Below are positions 28,110-37,191 of a stretch of DNA of 64,000 bases, piece after piece. A model generated the notes under the pieces. The model ran no database searches, was not told the DNA's origin, and worked only from the letters and a program-made list of their open reading frames with translations. The DNA is taken from the NCBI GenBank assembly GCA_002706765.1, contig PAJV01000042.1:62001-126000 (forward strand). Direction: 5' to 3'. Origin of the DNA: Gimesia sp. (GTDB taxonomy: Bacteria > Planctomycetota > Planctomycetia > Planctomycetales > Planctomycetaceae). Position 1 is the first letter of the stretch; each line of letters opens with the position of its first letter. The position numbers were made by a program, and so were the translations under genes.

Positions 28110-30260
28110 ATGATTGAACACGACTATTCCACGATCGACCGGATTTTGCGCCGCGGTTTGCTTTTCGTGGTCACAGTCTGTTTTGCGCTGACACCAATCG
28201 CGGCCCCGGATTTCTGGTGGCAGTTGAGTCGGGGCCGCGCCGTTCTCTCTGAGTTGACGCCTCCCGGTCCACTGCTGACAGCAGGCACGAGCGTCGCTGA
28301 AGCGGACTGGCTGGGGGGACTCCCTTTTTACCTGACTCTGCAGTTCGCCGGCGTTACAGGCCTGATGCTGTCCAAGTTTCTGGCCGCAGGCTTGCTGGCC
28401 TATTGTATCATGCGTCATTTTGAGGCCCGTTTGTACTGGACCGTCTTTTCGATTGTCGTATTAACCTTAATCACGGCAAACTCTGCCTGGCAACCTGTGC
28501 CGCGCCTTCTCGACTGCTGGTTTCTTCTGCTGACCTGGCTGTTGACGGAACGCTGGGCGAATGCTCCTGATACAAAAAAAATGCTCCTCGTTCTACTGAC
28601 GCTGCTGACCTGGGCCAATCTGGGCCCGCTTTGTCTGTTGGGAATTGTTGTGGTCGCCTGCGTTCCCTGGCTTCCCGGGATCCGGCCAGAAAACCCCACT
28701 CTAAGCTTCAAGCAACCCTGTCTGCTCGTATTGTCATCGTTACTTGCAATCATGCTGACACCGCGGGGCTGGTTCACTCCCTATGATTCGTTCATCCAAC
28801 TGTTCCCCGCCCTGTTTTACGATCAGAGTCTGCTCGCGCTGACTGTCTGGCGTCCTACCTTCGAAACGGGATTGACTGTCGAACTCATCGGGCTGGGAAT
28901 TTTGACAGTCGGCATGGTGATCTACCTGCTGGCTTCTTCTCGTGGGTGGATTGAAAGCATTCTTTTCGTCCTGTTTGCGATTCCTGCCTGGACCAATCAG
29001 GACTGCCTGGCTCCCTGTGTGGTTGGCATTTGCCTGCTCGCCTGCCAGTGTCTGGCTACCTCCCCCGTTTCGTTTCAAAAGCTGAAGCTGAATCGGTACA
29101 TCTCTCCTTCACTGGGAAGATATTTACTGGCAATAGGCATCGTCGTAATCTGCTGGAAGTCCGCGTCGGGAACATTGGCAGGTCAGCCACAGCGTCTGGG
29201 TTGGGGGATTACGCCCGAACTGGACATCACACTGCTGGCACAAGCCATTGGTCCGATCGACTATGAAGGAACTGCCCACGGCATGGACATCGCTGCCACC
29301 GGCATGCTGACCTGGATTAAAGCCGACCGCAAAATCCGTCCCGTCCGAACGCTCCGACAGGCACTGCTGCAGGGCAAACTGTACGAAGAACTCTCGCTGA
29401 ATGCCGAACTTTCTAACGGCTGGGAATTTCAACATCCCCGTGCCGACAACAGCTGGGGAGGCTGGTGGATTCGTCTCAAAAGCAGAAACTGCCAGCTTCT
29501 ACTGGTTCCAAATGGAGATGCACAAACAATTCGCGCGCTGGTCAACAGCCGCTGGCAGCCGATGTCGGTCGATGCAGCCGTCGTCCCGTATGGCTGGTCG
29601 GGAGAGCTGTTGAGCAGTCCCAAAATTGTAGCCCTGCTACCCGTCAAAGACTTCCTGAATCGTCAACAGTGGACCTATTCACTCCCCGATCCGTCCGGCA
29701 CGCCAGAGTGCTCCGACTGGTGGGGCATTCTGACCGGTTCACCCAATCTGCAACCGGCGTTATTGCAGGCGCGCACCTTTCGCGCCATGAAGCTGTATAC
29801 TGCCGCGCTGCGCGTGTTGCATCCGTTGTTACAGCATTATCCGACACCTGAAGTTCGCCGAGAGTTCATCCTCTGCCAGAAAGAGCTGGCTTACCAGGAA
29901 AAACTGGATCTGGGTTTACCCACACCCAGTTCTCTCAGAAGAATTGTCCTGAGGCAAATTGAAAACAATTCCAATGACGATCTCACCCAGGCAGGACCAA
30001 TGCTCAATGTAACGGTATCTCCTCTTCGTACCTCACATTCCATCGAACGTGCCATTCAGCATTATATACATGGCGACTGGGAAGCGGCTCTCAGTGAATT
30101 ATCCAACAGTGACAGCGAGTCATTGTACGCCAAAGCACAGATTCAGCTGGAATCAGGCAACCCTGACGCGGCGGCTGAAACGTTTCGTGAACTGATCAGA
30201 CTGCACCCCGACGATCAACTGGCGGGGCCCAGTCAGAATATGTTGGATTCGCTGCAATGA
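28110..30260 (+). CDS. Polytopic membrane protein with C-terminal TPR-like repeats
   Basis: A 716-residue protein of unknown function. About the first 350 residues hold many hydrophobic helices (for example LLFVVTVCFALTPIAA, LLVLLTLLTWANLGPLCLLGIVVVACVPWL, YLLAIGIVVICWKS), giving roughly eight to ten membrane spans. The arrangement resembles GT-C glycosyltransferases or other planctomycete polytopic proteins, but no catalytic motif was found. The last part (about 560-716) has helical repeats of tetratricopeptide type (GDWEAALSELSNSDSESLYAKA, NPDAAAETFRELIRLHPDDQ) and should lie outside the membrane. Its stop overlaps the start of the seven-haem cytochrome gene by 4 nt, so the two products are probably made together and may form a complex. 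Confidence 0.72.
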   Translation: MIEHDYSTIDRILRRGLLFVVTVCFALTPIAAPDFWWQLSRGRAVLSELTPPGPLLTAGTSVAEADWLGGLPFYLTLQFAGVTGLMLSKFLAAGLLAYCIMRHFEARLYWTVFSIVVLTLITANSAWQPVPRLLDCWFLLLTWLLTERWANAPDTKKMLLVLLTLLTWANLGPLCLLGIVVVACVPWLPGIRPENPTLSFKQPCLLVLSSLLAIMLTPRGWFTPYDSFIQLFPALFYDQSLLALTVWRPTFETGLTVELIGLGILTVGMVIYLLASSRGWIESILFVLFAIPAWTNQDCLAPCVVGICLLACQCLATSPVSFQKLKLNRYISPSLGRYLLAIGIVVICWKSASGTLAGQPQRLGWGITPELDITLLAQAIGPIDYEGTAHGMDIAATGMLTWIKADRKIRPVRTLRQALLQGKLYEELSLNAELSNGWEFQHPRADNSWGGWWIRLKSRNCQLLLVPNGDAQTIRALVNSRWQPMSVDAAVVPYGWSGELLSSPKIVALLPVKDFLNRQQWTYSLPDPSGTPECSDWWGILTGSPNLQPALLQARTFRAMKLYTAALRVLHPLLQHYPTPEVRREFILCQKELAYQEKLDLGLPTPSSLRRIVLRQIENNSNDDLTQAGPMLNVTVSPLRTSHSIERAIQHYIHGDWEAALSELSNSDSESLYAKAQIQLESGNPDAAAETFRELIRLHPDDQLAGPSQNMLDSLQ

Positions 30261-31432
30261 TCCGAAAATATCCGTTGATACCACCAGTGCTGATACTGCT
30301 GCTGGCCTGTCTTTCAGGAACCGCCTGGTATCTGAACGGCTCTCAAGAAAACGATCTGTTTCTCCCCAAAGTGCGCGCCTCCGGGCAACCGGTCAAAATG
30401 AAACAGTGTTGTGAATGCCACGACAAAGTCTGCCAGCAATACGCGGGCGCACCGCATCTGAGGACGCTCCGCAAAGCCACTGATCCCGATGTCATCGACA
30501 AATTTGCCGGCAGGGAAGTTACGCTCAAAGAGAACGGACACACTTATCAGTTTTACAAAGACCATGACGAACTCTGGGTGAAGTGCGACGGCTATCCCAG
30601 TCCGGTTCGCATCGAATGGTTCTTTGGCTCCGGCCTGCATGCGATTACTCCGGTTTCGCTGTTCCCGAATGAACAGGGAGAATCAGAACTGCTGCAGCAC
30701 ATCGTTTCCTGGTACCCGCCTGACAAGTTAGGCATCACCCTCGGTCTGCAGGAACTGGCTCACGAACAGACAGGCATTCAGGCGTTAGGGGAAGTCAGCT
30801 CGCATACCAGCACGTTGAACTGCTTTGGCTGCCATACGTCTTACCTGGGCGATGTCCAGGGAGAAATCAATACGAAAGAGATGATCCCCGGCGTCTCCTG
30901 TGTTCGTTGCCACCTGGAAGGGGAAGCACACATCCAGGCTGCGGAACGGGGAGACAAGAATTTACACATTCTCAACTGGAATCAACTGTCGCCTCTCGAT
31001 TCGATCAATCGTTGTGGAGAATGTCATCGCCGTTCCGATCAACTGGAACCGGACGAACTCCATCCGGATAATGAATTATTGATTCGCTTCGCTCCCGTGG
31101 GGCTGTCCCAGAGCCCCTGTTTCCTGAAACAGAATGATGTCATACTGGCTGATGGAAAAACAGCTCGCATGGACTGTACCACCTGTCACAACCCCCATCA
31201 GCAGGCGAGTCGGGATCCTGAATACTATCGTCAGATCTGTCTGAAATGTCATAGTGATCTGAAAGATCATGCTCCCGTCTGTGCCAAAGAATCCATGCAA
31301 AGTCAGTGCCTGCAATGCCATATGCCTGCCGTTGAGGTTCACGACAATCTCCCGTTCACAGATCACTGGATTCGCATTCGTGAACGCGATAAGGAACGCT
31401 TCCCGGAATTTCTGCTGAACAAATCAAACTGA
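30257..31432 (+). CDS. Exported seven-haem c-type cytochrome
   Basis: A 391-residue multihaem cytochrome anchored or exported through an N-terminal hydrophobic segment (IPPVLILLLACLSGTAWYL). Seven C-x-x-C-H motifs can be read in order: CCECH, CFGCH, CVRCH, CGECH, CTTCH, CLKCH and CLQCH. Additional His residues could serve as distal ligands. The layout is like the cytochrome c554/NrfB-related 'doubled CXXCH' proteins, but no nitrite reductase-type catalytic motif is present. It would carry electrons in the periplasm. The ATGA overlap with the membrane/TPR gene suggests a shared function. Donor and acceptor are unknown. Confidence 0.87.
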   Translation: MIRKYPLIPPVLILLLACLSGTAWYLNGSQENDLFLPKVRASGQPVKMKQCCECHDKVCQQYAGAPHLRTLRKATDPDVIDKFAGREVTLKENGHTYQFYKDHDELWVKCDGYPSPVRIEWFFGSGLHAITPVSLFPNEQGESELLQHIVSWYPPDKLGITLGLQELAHEQTGIQALGEVSSHTSTLNCFGCHTSYLGDVQGEINTKEMIPGVSCVRCHLEGEAHIQAAERGDKNLHILNWNQLSPLDSINRCGECHRRSDQLEPDELHPDNELLIRFAPVGLSQSPCFLKQNDVILADGKTARMDCTTCHNPHQQASRDPEYYRQICLKCHSDLKDHAPVCAKESMQSQCLQCHMPAVEVHDNLPFTDHWIRIRERDKERFPEFLLNKSN

Positions 31433-31492
31433 TGTTGTCAGAAGTCGCATGGCCTACTACTATGAAAGTGTAACTTAACTGCAAGGTATATT

Positions 31493-31870
31493 GTGACTGC
31501 AAAAGTACTGTCTATCCTGTTTACTCTGCTGATTCTGGTTTGCCCCTTTAACTGCATGCCCGAAAGCGCAGCTGGTACGGACACTCAAACGGCGAGTTGC
31601 TGCAGTCATTGTCAGTCACAATCAGAGCAGTCTCCTTTGACACCGGCTCCGGAATCGGACTGCTGTCAGTGTCTCTGTTCGGGAGCCATTCAAGAGCAGG
31701 CGCCCCAACTTGACGATGCGGTCACTGCTATCTGCTGGATCACGCTCCCGCTCATCCACGTCAACGGTCAGTCACACTTTGACGATCGAGCGCTCTTCGC
31801 AATTCCACCGGAGCCTGTTCCGCTTCATGGTCGCGCGCTGCGCTGTCAGCAGATGTCTTTTCTCTGCTGA
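31493..31870 (+). CDS. Small exported cysteine-rich protein
   Basis: A 125-residue protein starting with GTG at 31493 after AAGGTATATT. A hydrophobic N-terminus (VLSILFTLLILVCPF) looks like a signal peptide. The next 60 residues are packed with cysteine (CCSHCQSQSEQ and DCCQCLCSG), followed by a hydrophobic segment and a final Cys pair. Such clusters bind metals or form disulfides; neither is proven. No family was recognised. It lies about 110 bp before the first FtsX permease and may be part of the export locus. Confidence 0.6.
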   Translation: MTAKVLSILFTLLILVCPFNCMPESAAGTDTQTASCCSHCQSQSEQSPLTPAPESDCCQCLCSGAIQEQAPQLDDAVTAICWITLPLIHVNGQSHFDDRALFAIPPEPVPLHGRALRCQQMSFLC

Positions 31871-31976
31871 TCTCATTCTGAATCTTCGATTCGTTCCTGT
31901 TACTCGATCTTAGCTTCGATTCTGCTGCGCGCATCCTTCTGTAACGCGTCGGTAGAAGCCTTCAGAATGATACTCC

Positions 31977-33146
31977 ATGATTCGGTTTTCACTCATTCCC
32001 TGGGAATATGGCGTCCGTAATCTCTTCAGGAGACCGGTGCGCACCCTGCTGACACTGTCTGGTTTGACCACGGTCATCGTCCTCGTATTTATCGTGATCG
32101 GCTTTATCCGTGGACTGGAACACTCACTCACCGCCAGTGGCGATCCTCAAGTTGCCTTGCTGTTTTCGCTGGGCATGGGAGAAAACCTCGAGTACTCATC
32201 CATTCCCATGCGCAGCAGTGAACTGGTAGCAGCCAGTGTCGCAGGAATCAAAGAATTTCAGGATCGTAAATATGTCTCGCCGGAACTTTACCTGGGAACA
32301 CAGATTGAACTGCCTGGTCTGGATCACACGGCCATGGGGCTGGTTCGGGGAGTCACACAGTCCGCCCTTCTGGTCCGCAGGCAGGTGGAACTGGAATCAG
32401 GTAACTGGCCTGCCCCGGGTGAGGTACTGATTGGCACACTCGTCGCTACCAAACTGGGACTGACTGATCAGCAGTTAGCAACAGGCGAGAATATCGTTCT
32501 GGAGGGGCGTACCTGGCGGATCAGTGGCATCTTTTCTGCGGCTGATTCCGCATTTGAATCAGAAATCTGGTGTCGCCTGGATGAACTGCAGCAGGCAATG
32601 AAACGCCAGGATCTGAGTCTGGTCGCGGTCACCATGAACTCACCGGCTGATTTTCCCGATCTCGATTTGTTCTGTAAAGAACGCCTGGATCTCGAACTGC
32701 AGGCACTGCGCGAAATCGATTATTACCAGGGTCTGAAAAAAGATTATGGGCCGATTCGCATGCTGGCCTGGCTGGTCGTTTTTCTCGTTTCGGGTGCAGG
32801 AGTCTTTGCCGGTCTGAATACACTCTATGGCGCCGTCGTCGGCCGTACGCGTGAATTATCCACACTGCAGACACTCGGTTTTTTACGCCGTGCAATTGTG
32901 ATCAGCCTGATCCAGGAAGGCGTTCTGCTGGCCACTGCTGCCAGTCTGATTGCCGCCCTGATCGCTGTGTTTCTGATTAACGGAGTGGCGGTCCGTTTTA
33001 CCATGGGAGCGTTTTCGCTCCAGATCGATAGTATTTCCCTGTTAATCGGCTGCGGTGTCGGCGTCTTGCTGGGTCTGCTGGGGGCGATTCCCCCTGCACT
33101 CCGGGCACTCCGCCTGCCTGTCGTCGATGGTTTAAAATCTGTTTAA
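31977..33146 (+). CDS. ABC transporter permease, MacB/FtsX family (first)
   Basis: A 389-residue permease with the MacB/FtsX plan: one N-terminal membrane helix (TLLTLSGLTTVIVLVFIVIGFI), a large exported MacB-type domain (about 45-260), then three helices in the C-terminal part (MLAWLVVFLVSGAGVFAGLNTLYG, VLLATAASLIAALIAVFLI, SLLIGCGVGVLLGLLGAIPPAL). Such permeases do not carry substrate through a channel but couple ATP use in the cytoplasm to work in the periplasm. The ATPase at 35305 is the only one nearby. A second permease of the same family is at 36033, so the transporter could be a heterodimer. Confidence 0.85.
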   Translation: MIRFSLIPWEYGVRNLFRRPVRTLLTLSGLTTVIVLVFIVIGFIRGLEHSLTASGDPQVALLFSLGMGENLEYSSIPMRSSELVAASVAGIKEFQDRKYVSPELYLGTQIELPGLDHTAMGLVRGVTQSALLVRRQVELESGNWPAPGEVLIGTLVATKLGLTDQQLATGENIVLEGRTWRISGIFSAADSAFESEIWCRLDELQQAMKRQDLSLVAVTMNSPADFPDLDLFCKERLDLELQALREIDYYQGLKKDYGPIRMLAWLVVFLVSGAGVFAGLNTLYGAVVGRTRELSTLQTLGFLRRAIVISLIQEGVLLATAASLIAALIAVFLINGVAVRFTMGAFSLQIDSISLLIGCGVGVLLGLLGAIPPALRALRLPVVDGLKSV

Positions 33147-33199
33147 CCGACACTCGAACGCTGTGTTCGAATCTCTATTTTTCAAAAGGATTGAAACAA

Positions 33200-33745
33200 A
33201 TGAAATTTCTTATGAACCCGATTCTCTTCTCTGCCGTTGCCGTCAGTCTGGTTACCGGTTGTGGACAGTCAACTCCTGCTCCGGAACAGACGACCGCGAC
33301 TGAACCTGCTGCAGCCCAATCTGCAACGACTTCTGAGGTCCTGCTCACCAGCGAACCGGCGGGCGCTGAAGAAGTGATCGCGGCCCGTAAATCTGCTGAA
33401 GATGATGCGGAGGTCGTCGTTGTCGGCCGCATCGGTGGCAGCGAAAATCCCTGGGTCGATGGTCGCGCTGTGTTTTCGATCGTCGATAACTCCCTGAAAG
33501 CCTGCTCCGATATTGAAGGGGATGGCTGTGAAAAGCCCTGGGATTACTGCTGCGAAACGGACAAGCTTCCGACTTCGACGGCACTGGTCAAAGTCGTGGA
33601 TCAGGATGGCACCCTGATTAATGAAGATGCCCGTCAGCTGTTAAACCTGAAAGAACTGCAGACCGTCGTCGTCAAAGGCAAAGCCAAACGGGATGACGCT
33701 GGAAATCTGACCGTGTTTGCTAATGGAATCTTTGTACGGAAGTAA
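33200..33745 (+). CDS. Lipoprotein with cysteine cluster, unknown function
   Basis: A 181-residue lipoprotein (signal ILFSAVAVSLVTG, lipobox V-T-G-C-G) with an Ala/Thr/Glu-rich linker and a C-terminal beta-rich domain of about 110 residues (VVVVGRIGG ... ALVKVVDQDG ... VVVKGKAKR) that may be an OB-like barrel. Inside it is a Cys cluster (C-SDIEGDG-C-EKPWDY-CC-ETDK). Similar small lipoproteins occur in planctomycetes near ABC exporters; no function is known to me. The ATG at 33200 follows AAAAGGATTGAAACAA. Its stop is 3 bp before the HlyD gene, so it is surely co-translated or co-transcribed with it. Confidence 0.7.
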   Translation: MKFLMNPILFSAVAVSLVTGCGQSTPAPEQTTATEPAAAQSATTSEVLLTSEPAGAEEVIAARKSAEDDAEVVVVGRIGGSENPWVDGRAVFSIVDNSLKACSDIEGDGCEKPWDYCCETDKLPTSTALVKVVDQDGTLINEDARQLLNLKELQTVVVKGKAKRDDAGNLTVFANGIFVRK

Positions 33746-33748
33746 ACC

Positions 33749-35302
33749 ATGTCACAAGTAGACCTTTCCCAATTAGCCATTGATCGCAGTGCGCCCTCCC
33801 AGGTAAGAGGGCACACGCGATTGCGGCTTGTCACGCGTTTTCTGCTGCCAGGAGTTCTCGTGCTGGGTTTCCTGGCGCTGATCTCCTGGGCGAGCCGTGA
33901 CCTGATCTTTCCCCCCCGGCAGGTCACCGTCATGCCTGTGATTGTCACACAATCATCCATTCGGAATGCCGGCACTCCTCTCTTCCAGGCAGCAGGCTGG
34001 GTCGAACCTCGGCCCACGCCTGTCCGCGTGGCTGCCTTATCACCCGGGGTCATCGAAGAACTGCTGGTGGTCGAAGACCAGAAAGTGAAACAGGGGGAAC
34101 CGATTGCTTTACTGGTCAAAGAGGACGCCGCACTGACACTGCGTGCGGCAACCGCGAACCTCAAACTGCGTGAGGCGGAACTCGAACAGGCCAAAGCCAC
34201 TCTGGCAGCTGCGGAAGTACGTCTGGCACAACCGGTCCACCGCGAAGCAACCTTAAGAGCCGCCGAAGCAGAACTGGCGAAAATTGAAACAGAACTTAAA
34301 AACCTGCCTTTTATGGTGCGTCGTGCCCAGGCAGAACTAAATTTTGCCCAGACCGATTATAAACGCCGCCTGTCTGCGAAAGCAGCCGTCACCCAACGAT
34401 CCGTTGATGAAGCGTTGACTGCGCTGGAATCGGCGCGGGCTGCGTCAGAAGAACTGGAGGGCCGCAAAGTCTCCCTGGTCGCAGAACGCAAAGCACTCAA
34501 AGCACGCTGTATCGCTCTACAGAGAGAACTGGATCTGCTGACCGAAGAAATACAAGCACGGGACGAAACGGTCGCGATCATCCAGGCAGCGGCCGCACGG
34601 CTCGACCAGGCGCGCGTCGCCGTCGATCAGGCAAAATTGACTTTAGACCGCATGACGATTCGCGCCCCGGTTTCCGGTCGCATTTACCGACTGATTGGAC
34701 ACCCCGGATCGAGTGTCGGCAACATGCTCACACAAACGACCGGTTATGATGGCAGCACCGTCGTCACCATGTATCAGCCGGAAATGTTGCAGGTGCGCGT
34801 GGATGTCCGCTTTGAAGACATCCCCAAAGTCAGCCTGAACCAGCCCGTGCAGATCAACAACCCGGCTCTCAGCCAGCCGGTGACAGGAAAAGTTCTCTTC
34901 ATCAGTTCCGAAGCGGATATCCAGAAAAACACGCTGCAGGTCAAAGTCGACATCGATGCCGCAAACCCGGTGCTGAAACCGGAAATGCTGGTCGACGTCA
35001 CCTTTCTCGCCCCCGAACCTGCCAATGATGCGGAAGCCGAAAAAGAAGAAACACGCATTTATATCCCGCGTAACATGATCGAGCAGAATACTGCGGGACA
35101 GAACATCGTGTGGATTGCCGATCAATCCTCTCGCACAGCTCGGCCACAAATCATTCAAACTGGTACCAGTCCAGGTGGCCCGCTGGTCGAAGTGACAAAC
35201 GGCTTAAACTTAACCAGCCATCTGATTTCGTCATCCACCGCCGATCTTGAACCCGGTGACCGCATCTCGATCACCGGTGAAACCGATCAAAAAGGAAACT
35301 GA
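33749..35302 (+). CDS. HlyD-family periplasmic adaptor of an ABC exporter
   Basis: A 517-residue membrane fusion protein. One N-terminal membrane helix ([17 protein letters not shown]), a lipoyl-type half-motif at about 100 ([24 protein letters not shown]), a long helical hairpin with Ala/Glu/Arg heptads (about 130-300), the second half-motif [19 protein letters not shown], and beta-barrel and membrane-proximal domains. It should bridge the inner membrane permeases to the cell exterior or an outer membrane pore. The gene is 2 bp from the ABC ATPase gene and 3 bp from the lipoprotein gene. No TolC-type pore is seen nearby. Confidence 0.88.
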   Translation: MSQVDLSQLAIDRSAPSQVRGHTRLRLVTRFLLPGVLVLGFLALISWASRDLIFPPRQVTVMPVIVTQSSIRNAGTPLFQAAGWVEPRPTPVRVAALSPGVIEELLVVEDQKVKQGEPIALLVKEDAALTLRAATANLKLREAELEQAKATLAAAEVRLAQPVHREATLRAAEAELAKIETELKNLPFMVRRAQAELNFAQTDYKRRLSAKAAVTQRSVDEALTALESARAASEELEGRKVSLVAERKALKARCIALQRELDLLTEEIQARDETVAIIQAAAARLDQARVAVDQAKLTLDRMTIRAPVSGRIYRLIGHPGSSVGNMLTQTTGYDGSTVVTMYQPEMLQVRVDVRFEDIPKVSLNQPVQINNPALSQPVTGKVLFISSEADIQKNTLQVKVDIDAANPVLKPEMLVDVTFLAPEPANDAEAEKEETRIYIPRNMIEQNTAGQNIVWIADQSSRTARPQIIQTGTSPGGPLVEVTNGLNLTSHLISSSTADLEPGDRISITGETDQKGN

Positions 35303-35304
35303 AT

Positions 35305-36036
35305 ATGCCACTTGTTGTTATCAATAAACTGACGAAACAATATCACAAGGGGGGGGAAACGATTACTCCCCTGGATCAGGTTTCACTGGACATTGAGCAG
35401 GGAGAATTCCTGTCACTCATGGGAGCCAGCGGCACGGGAAAATCGACCCTGTTGAATCTGATCGCCAGCATCGATCATCCCGACTCCGGTTCGATTCACG
35501 TGGATGGAATTGAAATCACAAAACTGTCCCGCACACAACTGGCAGGCTGGCGGGCCGCCAACATGGGTTATATTTTTCAGACCCACAATCTGGTCCCTGT
35601 CTTAACAGCTTATGAAAACGTGGAACTCCCGCTGCTGCTGTTACCCATGTCCCGTGCCGAACGTCGAAAACGGGTGGAAGTCGCATTGCAGGCCGTTGAT
35701 CTGCTGGACCGTGCGGACCACTATCCCCGCCAGATGTCCGGAGGCCAGGAACAGCGCGTCGGTATCGCCCGCGCGATCGTCAAACACCCCAAAATCGTCG
35801 TCGCTGATGAACCGACGGGGGACCTGGATCCGGAAACATCCGATCAGATCCTGGCTTTGCTGAAACGATTGAATCGGGAACTGGATATTACGATGCTGAT
35901 GGTGACCCATGATGCCGAAGCTGCTGCGATTGCTGATCGCCAGTTTTACCTGGATCACGGTAAACTGATTCTCAGACAGTCGCCAGGAGAAGTTCCGCTG
36001 ACGACAGCAAACGCAATGGGTGGAGATACGCTATGA
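35305..36036 (+). CDS. ABC transporter ATP-binding protein (MacB/LolD type)
   Basis: A 243-residue ATPase with all nucleotide-binding motifs: Walker [10 protein letters not shown] at about 39-47, Q-loop in [11 protein letters not shown], signature [15 protein letters not shown], Walker [12 protein letters not shown], and the H-loop in [11 protein letters not shown]. The closest families are the LolD/MacB ATPases that drive FtsX-type permeases. It sits between the HlyD gene (2 bp upstream) and a permease gene whose ATG overlaps its stop by 4 nt. Two permease genes, at 31977 and 36033, could share it. Confidence 0.93.
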   Translation: MPLVVINKLTKQYHKGGETITPLDQVSLDIEQGEFLSLMGASGTGKSTLLNLIASIDHPDSGSIHVDGIEITKLSRTQLAGWRAANMGYIFQTHNLVPVLTAYENVELPLLLLPMSRAERRKRVEVALQAVDLLDRADHYPRQMSGGQEQRVGIARAIVKHPKIVVADEPTGDLDPETSDQILALLKRLNRELDITMLMVTHDAEAAAIADRQFYLDHGKLILRQSPGEVPLTTANAMGGDTL

Positions 36037-37172
36037 AACTGATTGCCTACATTATGAAAACGCTCTGGGGCCATCGAGCGCGGACCATGCTCACGGTTGC
36101 CGGTTCTGCGGTCGCATTGTTTGTCTTCTGTTTTATTCAGTCCATCCAGGAGGGCATGAACGATCTCAAACAGCGACAGGAAGCCCGAGGTTCATTGATT
36201 GTATTTCAGGCCAACAAGTTCTGTCCGGCGACCAGTCATCTTCCCCAGGATTATGATCAACAGATTTCTAAATTTCCGGGGGTCAAAGAAGTGATTCCCA
36301 TTCAGGTCTTTACGAATAACTGTCGCGCGAGCCTCGATGTGGTCGTGTTTTATGGTGTTCCACCAGAAAAGCTGCGTACCGCCCGCGACTTTGAATTTGT
36401 CACGGGGAACTGGAATGAATTCGAAACGCACCAGGATGCCGCCATCGTGGGACAGGCCGTCGCCAACCGCAGGAACATCAAAGTGGGTGATAAATTTTCC
36501 ATAGGTGATCTGTCTGTGAATGTCGCCGGCATTTATCGTTCGGACAATCCTGCCGAAGAGAACTACATCTACAGCCACCTGGAATTCCTGCAGCGCCGCC
36601 AGGGGGCGAATCTGGTCGGTACCGTCACACAACTCGAAGTGATTCTGATGCCGGGGTCGGACCCGACACAAATCAGCACTGCCATTGACGCGCGTTATCG
36701 CCAGGGCCCGGTGGAAACGAACACGCGTGCCAAGGGAGTTTTTCAGGCCAAAAGTCTGGGAGACCTTTCACAGCTGATTGAGATGGCCCACTACCTGGGA
36801 CTGGCCTGTGTCGGACTGGTACTGGCGCTGGTTGCTACGACAACGCTGATGTCCGTCGAAGACCGGATCCAGGAACACGCGGTGTTACGCACGCTCGGGT
36901 TTTCCGGATTCAAAGTGTTCTCGCTGGTATTGGCTGAAAGCACGTTCCTCAGCTTTGCAGGTGGTATTCTCGGCGTGGGGGCCGCCCTGGTGACGCTGAA
37001 ACTGAGCAGCCTGTCGGTCGGCGCGGAAGCGGTGACTGTCGCGTTTATACCTTCGCTGCATCTGGCCTGGGTCGGCATGTTGCTGGCCTGTGTGACCGGA
37101 GTCTGTGCAGGCATCATTCCCGCCAGTTATGCTTCACGCGCGGAGATTGTTCCGGCATTACGCCAGGCGTGA
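36033..37172 (+). CDS. ABC transporter permease, MacB/FtsX family (second)
   Basis: A 379-residue permease with the same four-helix FtsX plan as the protein at 31977: N-terminal helix ([17 protein letters not shown]), a large exported domain, then three helices near the C-terminus ([60 protein letters not shown]). The exported domain differs from the first permease, with a [14 protein letters not shown] segment near the start. An ATGA overlap with the ATPase gene indicates coupled synthesis. The gene ends 19 bp from a convergent DUF1501 gene, which closes the locus. Confidence 0.88.
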   Translation: MKLIAYIMKTLWGHRARTMLTVAGSAVALFVFCFIQSIQEGMNDLKQRQEARGSLIVFQANKFCPATSHLPQDYDQQISKFPGVKEVIPIQVFTNNCRASLDVVVFYGVPPEKLRTARDFEFVTGNWNEFETHQDAAIVGQAVANRRNIKVGDKFSIGDLSVNVAGIYRSDNPAEENYIYSHLEFLQRRQGANLVGTVTQLEVILMPGSDPTQISTAIDARYRQGPVETNTRAKGVFQAKSLGDLSQLIEMAHYLGLACVGLVLALVATTTLMSVEDRIQEHAVLRTLGFSGFKVFSLVLAESTFLSFAGGILGVGAALVTLKLSSLSVGAEAVTVAFIPSLHLAWVGMLLACVTGVCAGIIPASYASRAEIVPALRQA

Positions 37173-37191
37173 TCAATGACGCGGTATTTTA

